From assembly GCA_900317515.1 (NCBI GenBank), contig ONHA01000016.1, positions 1-59,269 of the forward strand: a DNA stretch of 59,269 nt, read 5' to 3'. The translations under genes were made by a program, and so were the position numbers. This DNA is from an uncultured Eubacteriales bacterium. Lineage in GTDB: Bacteria; Bacillota; Clostridia; Lachnospirales; Lachnospiraceae. The first letter of the stretch is position 1. The number at the start of each line of letters is the position of its first letter. The notes beneath the pieces are model-generated. The model made no database searches, was not told where the DNA came from, and worked only from the letters and a program-made list of their open reading frames with translations. This document shows positions 7,188-14,799 of this stretch, in pieces.

Positions 7188-9374
7188 ATGGGTTGGTTTG
7201 ATGAACAGATAGAATATCGAAAGAGGCGTGAGCGGCAGCTCATGCAGGATTCCTTTGAAAATATCGCGCGCTCCATCACGGGCGGCAGAGTCGCGAGCGT
7301 CTTCGATGAAAATGCAGACCTGAGCGATGCGATCGCGCAGCTTCTTAAATATTTTCGCATCAAGGAGAAGACGGTTCCCCCAAAAATCAAAACCCTGGAG
7401 GAACGGCTGGATTACCTGCTCTCCTCGTCGGGCATCATGTACCGGGAGGTCATCCTGAAGGAGGACTGGCACAATGACGCCATGGGCGTCATGATCGCTG
7501 CCAGGAAGGAAGACGGGGCGGTCATAACGCTCCTGCCGGGACCGTTCGGGGGCTATGTCTACTCGGACCCGAAAACCGGGAAGAGAGTCCGGGTCACGAA
7601 GGCGGAGGAGAAGAGGATCGGCGAGGAGGCCTACTGCTTCTACAAGCCCCTGCCGGGAAGGAAGCTTACGCTGAAGGACCTTGTTACCTTTATGTTCGGG
7701 ACCTTAAGCCTGTGGGACCTTGCCTCCTTCGGGTTGGCGGCCCTCGCGATCACCCTCACGGGTATGCTGGTGCCTAAGCTGAACCGGATCCTCATGGGGC
7801 AGGTCGTGGAGTCCGAGAGCCGGCAGCTTCTCTTTGCGGTGCTGAGCTTTCTTTTCTGCGCCTCAATCGGGAGCCTGCTGCTCTCCATCATTCGCTCGCT
7901 CCTCCTTTCGAGGATCAGCATGAAGCTGAGCTTGAGTACGGAGGCGGCCTCGATGATGCGGGTGCTTCTGCTTCCGGCGGGATTTTTCAAAAAATACAGT
8001 TCCGGCGAGCTGAACGAGTATCTGAAGTATATGAATTCGCTCTGCCAGGCGCTGGCAAATACATTTCTCTCGACGGGCGTTACGAGCATCTTTTCGCTGG
8101 TTTACCTTACCCAGATCTTTAAGTATGCGAGGAGCCTTGTCGTGCCGTCACTCATCGTGACGGTCGCGACGATCAGCATCAGCCTGATCTCGAGCCTCAT
8201 GCAGGTGGGCATCAACAAGGAAAATATGACGCTTGCAGCCAAGGAGAAGGGCCTTACATTTTCCCTGTTGAACGGGATCCAGAAGATCCGCCTTTCGGGT
8301 GCGGAGAACAGGGCTTTCGCGAAATGGAGTGATCTCTACGCAAAGGAGGCCGCGCTGACCTACAGCAAACCGCTGTTCATCCGGCTGAACTCGGTGTTCA
8401 CGACGGCGATCTCCGCGGTCGGGACGATCGTGATGTACTACATAGCGGTGAAGAGCCGCGTGTCCGTGGCGGATTACTATGCGTTTAATTCGGCGTATGC
8501 GTATATTTCAGGCGCATTTGCGGCGCTTGCCGAGGTGGCTCTCACCGCGGCGGCGATCAGGCCGAGCCTTGAAATCATCATGCCGCTCATGGAGGCGGAA
8601 CCCGAGACGCAGGAGGACAAGGAGACCCTGACCGGCATCACGGGTGCGGTCGAGCTCGCCCATGTGACCTTCCGCTATACGAAGGACGGAACGGCGATCT
8701 TTGATGATTTTTCGCTCTCGATCCCGGCCAGGCAGTATGTGGCCGTCGTCGGAAAGACCGGCTGCGGCAAATCGACGCTGATGAGGCTGCTTCTCGGCTT
8801 TGAGAAGCCGGAGAAGGGCGCCATATTCTACGACCGAAAGGATACGCGGGCGCTCGACATGCGGTCGGTGCGGCGGCTCATCGGGACGGTCATGCAGGAC
8901 GGCATGCTTTTCAGCGGGAGCATTTTCGAAAATATCGCCATCTCCGCGCCGACGCTCACCTTGGATGAGGCCTGGGAGGCCGCGGAGATCGCGGGCATCG
9001 CAGAGGACATTCGGCGGATGCCGATGGGCATGCACACGATGGTTCAGGACGGCGGAGGCGGCTTCTCCGGCGGCCAGCGCCAGCGCCTGATGATCGCGCG
9101 GGCGGTGGCTCCGAAGCCGAAGCTCCTGCTCCTCGATGAGGCGACAAGCGCCCTCGACAATATCACTCAGAAGCAGGTGTCCGAGGCACTTGATAAAATG
9201 AAATGCACCCGCATCGTCATCGCCCACAGGCTCTCGACGATCAGGCACTGTGACCGGATCATCGTGATCGACAGCGGGCACATCGTCGAGGACGGGACTT
9301 ATGAGGAACTGATCGCGAAGAAGGGCTTCTTCGCGGAGCTTGTTGCGAGGCAGCGGGTTGATACGGAGGAGTGA
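7188..9374 (+). CDS. NHLM-type ABC exporter, second subunit (no peptidase)
   Basis: The 728-residue protein starts at ATG 7188, 11 bp after the previous gene. The first ~150 residues are a soluble domain without the C39 Cys/His/Asp residues. Residues about 175-450 hold membrane helices, and the ATPase follows with Walker A GKTGCGKST (near 521), FSGGQRQRLMIARAV, LLLLDEATSALD and AHRLSTI. The length and the soluble N-terminal domain fit TIGR03797, the partner ATPase/permease of NHLM systems. It probably forms a heterodimer with, or acts in parallel to, the C39 exporter. The stop codon sits inside the start region of the next gene, implying translational coupling. Confidence 0.85.
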   Translation: MGWFDEQIEYRKRRERQLMQDSFENIARSITGGRVASVFDENADLSDAIAQLLKYFRIKEKTVPPKIKTLEERLDYLLSSSGIMYREVILKEDWHNDAMGVMIAARKEDGAVITLLPGPFGGYVYSDPKTGKRVRVTKAEEKRIGEEAYCFYKPLPGRKLTLKDLVTFMFGTLSLWDLASFGLAALAITLTGMLVPKLNRILMGQVVESESRQLLFAVLSFLFCASIGSLLLSIIRSLLLSRISMKLSLSTEAASMMRVLLLPAGFFKKYSSGELNEYLKYMNSLCQALANTFLSTGVTSIFSLVYLTQIFKYARSLVVPSLIVTVATISISLISSLMQVGINKENMTLAAKEKGLTFSLLNGIQKIRLSGAENRAFAKWSDLYAKEAALTYSKPLFIRLNSVFTTAISAVGTIVMYYIAVKSRVSVADYYAFNSAYAYISGAFAALAEVALTAAAIRPSLEIIMPLMEAEPETQEDKETLTGITGAVELAHVTFRYTKDGTAIFDDFSLSIPARQYVAVVGKTGCGKSTLMRLLLGFEKPEKGAIFYDRKDTRALDMRSVRRLIGTVMQDGMLFSGSIFENIAISAPTLTLDEAWEAAEIAGIAEDIRRMPMGMHTMVQDGGGGFSGGQRQRLMIARAVAPKPKLLLLDEATSALDNITQKQVSEALDKMKCTRIVIAHRLSTIRHCDRIIVIDSGHIVEDGTYEELIAKKGFFAELVARQRVDTEE

Positions 9375-9376
9375 GC

Positions 9377-10231
9377 GTGGCAAAAGGCGCACTGTACAGC
9401 AAACATACACATATCTCATCGCGGCATAAGCTGACGGACTTAAAGCTTGACGAGGTCTGGCAGTACCGCGAGCTGATCGGGCTGTTCACCGGAAGAAGCT
9501 TCAAGGTGGCCTACAAGCAGACGATCCTGGGGCCGATGTGGCTCTTTATCAACCCGCTCATGACGTCCGCGATGCACCTTCTCGTGTTCGGGAATATCGC
9601 AAAGCTTGGCACGGACGGGATCCCGCAGCTGCTCTTCTACCTTTCGGGCAATGCGATCTGGGGATTTTTTGCGGCCTGTCTGAACGGAAATGCCTCCACC
9701 TTCACGGGCAATGCGGGGCTGTTCGGCAAGGTGTATTTCCCGCGTCTTACGATTCCGATCTCGAATGTTCTCTCGTCGGCAATCAGGTTTCTGATCCAGA
9801 TGATACTGGTGGCGGGGCTTCTCATTTTCTACTATGTGACGGGAACGATGATGCCCCACCTCTTAAGGCTCCTCCTCGTGCCGGTGATCCTTGCCTGGCT
9901 GGGGATCATGGCCATGGGCTGCGGCATCATCTTATCGAGCCTTACGGTGAAATACCGGGATCTCTCGGTCCTCGTGGGCTTCGGGATGTCCCTCTGGATG
10001 TACGGGACGCCTGTCGTCTACCCCTTGAGCACGCTCTCGGGCACTTTGAGGAGCATCATCACGCTGAACCCGGTGACTATGCCGGTGGAGCTTTTCCGCT
10101 GGGCGGTGCTCGGAACAGGTTCTCTGAGTGCGGTTTCGGCTGCCTGCTCGCTTGTCTTTACGGCGGCGGTCTTTTTTGCGGGGGTCATTCTCTTCAACAG
10201 GGTGGAGAGGAATTTTATGGACGTTGTATAA
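9377..10231 (+). CDS. Wzm-like ABC-2 permease for polysaccharide/teichoic acid export
   Basis: GTG codons at 9371 and 9377 are in frame. GGAGGA at 9365-9370 gives normal spacing only for 9377, so I use that, giving 284 residues. The N-terminal WQYRELIGLFTGRSFKVAYKQTILGPMWLFINPL is characteristic of the Wzm/TagG family, and five to six membrane helices follow. The partner ATPase (Wzt-like) is the next gene, separated by a 145-nt structured element. The pair exports lipid-linked glycan polymers. Finding it directly behind NHLM peptide exporters, with overlapping genes, suggests that peptide and glycan export share one transcription unit. Confidence 0.88.
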   Translation: MAKGALYSKHTHISSRHKLTDLKLDEVWQYRELIGLFTGRSFKVAYKQTILGPMWLFINPLMTSAMHLLVFGNIAKLGTDGIPQLLFYLSGNAIWGFFAACLNGNASTFTGNAGLFGKVYFPRLTIPISNVLSSAIRFLIQMILVAGLLIFYYVTGTMMPHLLRLLLVPVILAWLGIMAMGCGIILSSLTVKYRDLSVLVGFGMSLWMYGTPVVYPLSTLSGTLRSIITLNPVTMPVELFRWAVLGTGSLSAVSAACSLVFTAAVFFAGVILFNRVERNFMDVV

Positions 10232-10233
10232 AT

Positions 10234-10377
10234 CAGCACCCCATGAAAATGCATGATTGAGGACGAAGTGCTTGCATTTCGGACGAAAGACATGCGTTTT
10301 CATGGGGCGGACAAGGCGCGAAGCGCCTCTGTTCGCTCAATGAGCAAGCCGCGAAGCGGCTGCGAATTGGGCTGCTG
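10234..10377 (+). ncRNA. Structured repeat element, copy 1 (candidate RNA)
   Basis: It begins 3 nt after the Wzm stop. The outer stem is CAGCA (10234-10238) with TGCTG (10373-10377). A 17-bp arm pairs 10239-10255 with 10291-10307 (one G-T). Inside it is GGAC, then GAAGTG-CTTG-CATTTC (10265-10280, a CUUG tetraloop), then GGAC again. Next, CGGACA (10308-10313) pairs with TGTTCG (10330-10335) and encloses GGCGC-GAA-GCGCC (10315-10327). The last hairpin is AGCCGC-GAA-GCGGCT (10347-10361). A second copy at 58162-58308 keeps every helix with different bases. It could be a regulatory RNA, a REP-like DNA element or a transcript-end structure. The function is unknown. Confidence 0.75.
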
Positions 10378-10400
10378 AATCGTTATAATAAGGAGAAAGA

Positions 10401-11687
10401 ATGGACAATAACAACCTTGCCATCAGCATGCAGGGTGTCAAAAAACAATATACGCTGGGTGTGATCGGCGGAACGACCCTGCAGCGGGAGCTTCAGTCCT
10501 GGTGGGCGAAGAAGCGCGGCAGGGAGGACCCGAACATGCGGATCGGAACGGACACGCGGCTCTACGGCCAGAAATTCTGGGCGCTCCGGGGGATTGACCT
10601 CACGATCCGGCAGGGCGAGCGGGTCGGGATCATCGGCGCGAACGGCGCCGGCAAATCGACACTGCTCAAGATCCTCGCCAGGGTCACGGCCCCCACGGAG
10701 GGGGAGATCGACATCTGGGGGCGCGTCTCCTCGCTGCTTGAGGTCGGCACGGGCTTTCACCGGGAGCTGACCGGAAGAGAGAACATCTACATGAACGGGG
10801 CGATCCTCGGTATGAGCCGGGCGGAGATCGACGAGCGGATGGAGGAGATCATTGCATTTTCCGAAGTGGGAGAGTTCATCGACACTCCGGTGAAGCGGTA
10901 CTCGTCGGGCATGTTCGTGCGGCTCGCATTTGCGGTGGCGGCCCATTTAAACTCAGAGATCATGATCATGGACGAGGTGCTGGCGGTCGGCGACATGGCC
11001 TTCCAGCGGAAGTGCCTGAACCGGATGCAGCAGGCCGCGGACGAGGAGGGCAAGACGGTCCTCTACGTGAGCCACAACATGACGACGATCCGGCAGCTGT
11101 GCGCGCGCTGCATTGTGCTGGACCAGGGCCAGGTCATCTATGACGGGGACGTCGAGGAGGCGATCGCGCTCTACATGAACCTGGGGCTTGAGGAGAACCC
11201 GGTGGAGATCGACCTCACGAAGCGGTCTTTCTCCGACAAGGGGCTTGACGCGGGGATCGCACTCACGCACCTTTCGATCATGGACAAAATGTCCCCCGTC
11301 TACAAGACCGGGGATGATATGAAGCTCTGCATTTCCCTCAGGGCTTTGAGAAAGGTTGAAGGCTCTGCCTTCCGGATCACGCTGGTGAATGACACGGCGG
11401 TTCCGATCGGGTCCTGCTGGGCGCCGGCGGTCGATTTCCCGGAGGCGGGCGAGTATGCGCTCACGGTGCGGGTGCCCTTATCTTATATGCACAGGGGCGT
11501 ATTTTACGCAAATGTCAGCATGGTCCGGTGGGGAGACAACGGCGGAAACCGCATCCTCGATTCGGTCGAGCGGGCCTTCCGGTTCGAGGTGGAAGGCACG
11601 GATTACTGGGCGATGAGCGGCAGGGGCTATATGCGGCTGCCGGACGGTGAGATTATTGATGTGACGCGGAAGGAAGCAGAAGAGTGA
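10401..11687 (+). CDS. Wzt-like ABC ATPase with C-terminal cargo domain
   Basis: The 428-residue protein starts at ATG 10401 after AAGGAG. The ATPase domain (about 1-250) has Walker A GANGAGKST (near 79), the Wzt-type signature YSSGMFVRLAFAVA and Walker B IMIMDEVLAVGD. Residues about 270-428 form a beta-rich domain (KTGDDMKLCISLRAL, then YALTVRVPLSYMHRGVFYANVSM), like the Wzt C-terminal domain that recognises the capped end of the exported glycan. It pairs with the Wzm-like permease upstream. The next gene starts at 11684, overlapping its stop codon. Confidence 0.9.
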   Translation: MDNNNLAISMQGVKKQYTLGVIGGTTLQRELQSWWAKKRGREDPNMRIGTDTRLYGQKFWALRGIDLTIRQGERVGIIGANGAGKSTLLKILARVTAPTEGEIDIWGRVSSLLEVGTGFHRELTGRENIYMNGAILGMSRAEIDERMEEIIAFSEVGEFIDTPVKRYSSGMFVRLAFAVAAHLNSEIMIMDEVLAVGDMAFQRKCLNRMQQAADEEGKTVLYVSHNMTTIRQLCARCIVLDQGQVIYDGDVEEAIALYMNLGLEENPVEIDLTKRSFSDKGLDAGIALTHLSIMDKMSPVYKTGDDMKLCISLRALRKVEGSAFRITLVNDTAVPIGSCWAPAVDFPEAGEYALTVRVPLSYMHRGVFYANVSMVRWGDNGGNRILDSVERAFRFEVEGTDYWAMSGRGYMRLPDGEIIDVTRKEAEE

Positions 11688-12868
11688 GGAAGAATGAGAA
11701 AAACGCGGCTTTTGAGCCGGATAAAAAGGCGGCGAGGGATTTTATTTACTTAATTGCCTGCGCTCTATGCGGTGCAAAGCCGGATGAAAAATACATCCGG
11801 GAGATGGACATGCAGGCGGTCCTGCAGCTCGCCCGGATGCACGTCATGGCTGCTCTGGCGGCCCACGCATTTACACGCACGGAAGCGTTCGGGGCACTGC
11901 CGGCGAATGAGGCGGAGAAGTGGGAGTCGATCTCCTACGCGGCTGTCCGCGGACTGGTCTTCAAGCGGAAGGAACTCAAGAAGGTCCTGGCCGCGCTCGA
12001 GGAGGCCGGAATCTGGTACTGCCCGATTAAGGGAATCGATACGGCGGAGGCCTATCCGGTCCCGGGACTTCGCGAGATGGCAGACTGCGATGTTCTGGTG
12101 GACGAGACCCGCGGGGATGATGTGAAAGGCATCATGGAGTCGATGGGTTACAGCGCCGAGCTCTTCGGGGAGAGCAACCATGATGTCTACCATAAGAAAC
12201 CGATGTATAATTTCGAGATGCACCGGCAGCTCTTCAACACGGAAGTGATCCCGGTTTTCGATGCCTACTACGAAAATGTGAAGGAAAGACTCGTGAAGGA
12301 TGAGGGGAATGCGTACGGGTTTCATTTCTCCCGCGAGGACGAGTATATCTTTAACATCACGCATTCGTTCAAGCACTTCAGGGACGGCGGAACGGGCCTT
12401 AAAGTGCTCACGGATATCTTTGCACTGCGGAGAAAATATCCTGATATGGATGAGGCTTATATTGCGGAGGAGCTTCGGAAACTGGAGCTTACGGATTATG
12501 AACGCCGGCTCAGGGAGACCGCGGATGCTGTGTTTGGCAGTGCTGACAACATCTACCGGAAGGCGTTTTCCAAGGAGCAGAAGAAGATGATCGACTATCT
12601 TCTCGGCTCCGGCGCGTACGGAACCGTTGAGAACACCATGCACAATACGCTGGTCAGGCTGGGAAATGAAGAGCACATATCCATATGGACCCGCCTTCGC
12701 TATATTCGCGAGCGCATCTATCCGCAGGGCTGGCGATATGAGGAGAAATATGCATTTTTCTACCGGCACAAGTGGGCCTACCCGTTTCTGCCGATCTACC
12801 GGCTCTTTGCCCGGGGCGATGTGAAAAGCGTTATCCGGGAAGCGAAGCGGAGCATGAAAACCAAGTGA
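11684..12868 (+). CDS. NTP_transf_5-family nucleotidyltransferase
   Basis: The GTG at 11684 overlaps the TGA of the Wzt-like gene (GTGA). The 394-residue product contains the family core YCPIKGIDTAEAYP, then GLREMADCDVLVDE, the Gly and two-Asp nucleotidyltransferase pattern, followed by FEMHRQLF and HSFKHFRDGGTGLKVLTDI, typical of PF14907. Members occur repeatedly with HPrK-like proteins, PqqD-like proteins and ABC exporters in peptide-modification clusters. Here the HPrK-like protein lies 11 kb upstream and the exporters lie between. The substrate is unknown; a peptide, a sugar chain or an antibiotic are all possible. Confidence 0.8.
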   Translation: MRKNEKNAAFEPDKKAARDFIYLIACALCGAKPDEKYIREMDMQAVLQLARMHVMAALAAHAFTRTEAFGALPANEAEKWESISYAAVRGLVFKRKELKKVLAALEEAGIWYCPIKGIDTAEAYPVPGLREMADCDVLVDETRGDDVKGIMESMGYSAELFGESNHDVYHKKPMYNFEMHRQLFNTEVIPVFDAYYENVKERLVKDEGNAYGFHFSREDEYIFNITHSFKHFRDGGTGLKVLTDIFALRRKYPDMDEAYIAEELRKLELTDYERRLRETADAVFGSADNIYRKAFSKEQKKMIDYLLGSGAYGTVENTMHNTLVRLGNEEHISIWTRLRYIRERIYPQGWRYEEKYAFFYRHKWAYPFLPIYRLFARGDVKSVIREAKRSMKTK

Positions 12869-12875
12869 GGTGTCT

Positions 12876-13784
12876 ATGAAACTGCTCATTACCGGCGCCT
12901 TTGGCGGCGCAAAGGAACACATCCCGGAAATCGAGGCGATGGGGCATGAGGTCGTCTTCATGCAGCAGGAGAAGGATGAGCTCCCGGCGGACCCGAGGAC
13001 GATCGAGGGGGTCATCGGGAACGGAATCTTCCTGCATCACCCGATCGAGGCTTTTACGAGCCTCCGCTTCATCCAGCTGACGGCCGCGGGTTTCGACCGG
13101 GTTCCGATGGAATATGCGGTATCCCGCGGGATCGCGGTCAGAAATGCGCGGGGCGTTTACAGCGTCCCGATGGCGGAATTTGCGCTCGCAGGTGTTCTTG
13201 CACTTTACAAACGGACGATTTTATTTCATAATAATCAAAAAAATCATGAGTGGGTGAAAATGCGGGATCTCCCGGAGCTTGGCGGGAGAAATGCCGCCGT
13301 TTTCGGCTGCGGAAGCGTCGGGATCGAGTGCGCAAAGCGCCTTGCCACGTTTGACATGTGCGTGCGGGGTGTCGATGCGGTGCCGGGAGAGCGGCCTTAC
13401 TGCAGGGAGGTCCTTCCGGTGGAGGAGACCGAGAAGGCGCTTGCGGCAAGCGATATCATTATCTGCACGCTGCCGCTCCTTCCGGAGACGGTTCATTTCT
13501 TTGACGATGGGCGGTTTTCGGCCATGAAAGACGGCGCGGTGTTTGTGAATATCTCCCGCGGTGCGGTCGTCGACACGGAGGCCCTCATCAGGGCGCTTCG
13601 GAGCGGGAAGCTCATGGGAGCCGTGCTCGATGTCTTTGAGGAGGAGCCGCTTTCGGAGACTTCCCCGCTCTGGGATATGGAGAATGTCTTAATAAGCCCC
13701 CACAACAGCTTTTCGGGTGAGGGCAACAGGGCGCGGCTCTGGGAGGTTTTCAGAGAGAACCTGCGGGAATTTACGGAAAAATAA
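12876..13784 (+). CDS. D-2-hydroxyacid dehydrogenase, NAD-dependent
   Basis: I use ATG 12876 (behind GAGG) rather than the GTG at 12870. The 302-residue product has the NAD-binding motif VFGCGSVGIECAKRL, the catalytic Arg in NISRGAVVD, Glu in VFEEEPL and His in SPHNS, the complete R-E-H set of the SerA/LdhA superfamily. A substrate such as a 2-keto acid, phosphoglycerate-like compound or glyoxylate cannot be told apart from sequence. It is the last gene on the export-locus strand run and follows the nucleotidyltransferase by 7 bp. VanH belongs to this superfamily, but no D-Ala:D-Lac ligase is present. Confidence 0.85.
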   Translation: MKLLITGAFGGAKEHIPEIEAMGHEVVFMQQEKDELPADPRTIEGVIGNGIFLHHPIEAFTSLRFIQLTAAGFDRVPMEYAVSRGIAVRNARGVYSVPMAEFALAGVLALYKRTILFHNNQKNHEWVKMRDLPELGGRNAAVFGCGSVGIECAKRLATFDMCVRGVDAVPGERPYCREVLPVEETEKALAASDIIICTLPLLPETVHFFDDGRFSAMKDGAVFVNISRGAVVDTEALIRALRSGKLMGAVLDVFEEEPLSETSPLWDMENVLISPHNSFSGEGNRARLWEVFRENLREFTEK

Positions 13785-13839
13785 AAGAGATCCGACACAC
13801 TTTGACAGCCTGGGACAACAGGAAGCATGAGGATGAACG

Positions 13840-14799
13840 ATGAACTATATTGTCCTGGACCTTGAATGGAACCAGTGCCCCTACGGCAAGGAGAGAGAGA
13901 TCAGACGGCTTCCGTTTGAGATCATCGAGATCGGGGCGGTAAAACTGAACAGCAGGAAGGAAATCACGGATACATTTCACGGACTGGTGAGGCCGGCGGT
14001 TTACCACAGGCTTCATTTCCGGACCAAGGAGGTGATCGCGGTGTCCTTCGAGGAGCTCAAGAAGGAAGGGAGACCCTTCCCTGAGGTCGTGCGCGCATTT
14101 TTCAGATGGTGCGGGGAGGACTACCGTTTCTGCACCTTCGGCACGCTGGACCTGACAGAGCTTCAGCGGAATCTTTCCTATTATAAGCAGGAGGGATTTA
14201 TCAAGGGCCCGGTCTTCTATGAGGATGTCCAGAAGCTCTTCGCGATCGCCTATGAGACGCGGAAGGAGCGGCGGGCGCTGTCCTATGTGGTCGATTACCT
14301 GAAGATCGAGGACAACGGAGAGTTCCATCAGGCGCTCGACGATGCGGTTTACACGGCCAGGGTCCTGCAGAAGATCCCGGACGATGTCATTTTGAAGAAT
14401 TTCTCGATCGACTGTTATGAGACGCCGAAATCCCGCGAGGAGGAGATCAGGGTCAGGTACGAGACGTACGAGAAGTTCATTTCCAGAGAGTTCCCGAGCA
14501 AGGAGGCCGTGATGGCCGATCGGATGATCCGACAGGTGCGCTGCTTTGCCTGCGGCGACTACGTGCGGCGGGAGATCCCGTGGTTCTCGGACTCGGGTAA
14601 GAACTATTACACGATCTGCAAGTGTCCGAAGCACGGCTTTGTGAAGAGCAAGGCGCGTGTCCGCCGGGCAGCGGACGGAAACTTCTTCGGGATCAAGACG
14701 ACGAGACTGATCGATGAGACCGATGTGGAGAAGATCCTGAAAAAGCAGTCCTTCCTCAAGGCGAAGAGGCGGAAAAAGGAACGGGGGGAAGACGGATGA
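13840..14799 (+). CDS. DEDDh-type 3'-5' exonuclease, KapD/ERI-1-like, with zinc-ribbon-like tail
   Basis: The 319-residue product opens with NYIVLDLEWNQ and FEIIEIGAV (Exo I, Asp and Glu). It has FGTLDLTELQRN (Exo II Asp) and FHQALDDAVYTARV (Exo III His and Asp), giving the DEDDh set. The C-terminal ~100 residues contain RCFACGDY and ICKCPKHG, a likely metal-binding ribbon. These enzymes trim RNA or DNA 3' ends. Its stop overlaps the ATG of the next gene, so the two are translationally coupled even though their functions differ. Confidence 0.82.
   Translation: MNYIVLDLEWNQCPYGKEREIRRLPFEIIEIGAVKLNSRKEITDTFHGLVRPAVYHRLHFRTKEVIAVSFEELKKEGRPFPEVVRAFFRWCGEDYRFCTFGTLDLTELQRNLSYYKQEGFIKGPVFYEDVQKLFAIAYETRKERRALSYVVDYLKIEDNGEFHQALDDAVYTARVLQKIPDDVILKNFSIDCYETPKSREEEIRVRYETYEKFISREFPSKEAVMADRMIRQVRCFACGDYVRREIPWFSDSGKNYYTICKCPKHGFVKSKARVRRAADGNFFGIKTTRLIDETDVEKILKKQSFLKAKRRKKERGEDG

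Noticed and set aside
10384-10389. TATAAT just before the Wzt-like gene as a promoter
   Set aside because: Transcription would start at about the Shine-Dalgarno/ATG, and no -35 exists at proper distance. It is probably chance A+T richness next to the ribosome-binding site.
2275-13784. VanZ-like and VanH-superfamily genes, plus a VanY-like peptidase at 57028, as a glycopeptide resistance cluster
   Set aside because: No D-Ala:D-Lac or D-Ser ligase, no VanX and no VanRS-type pair beside them. The genes are scattered and belong to broad families.
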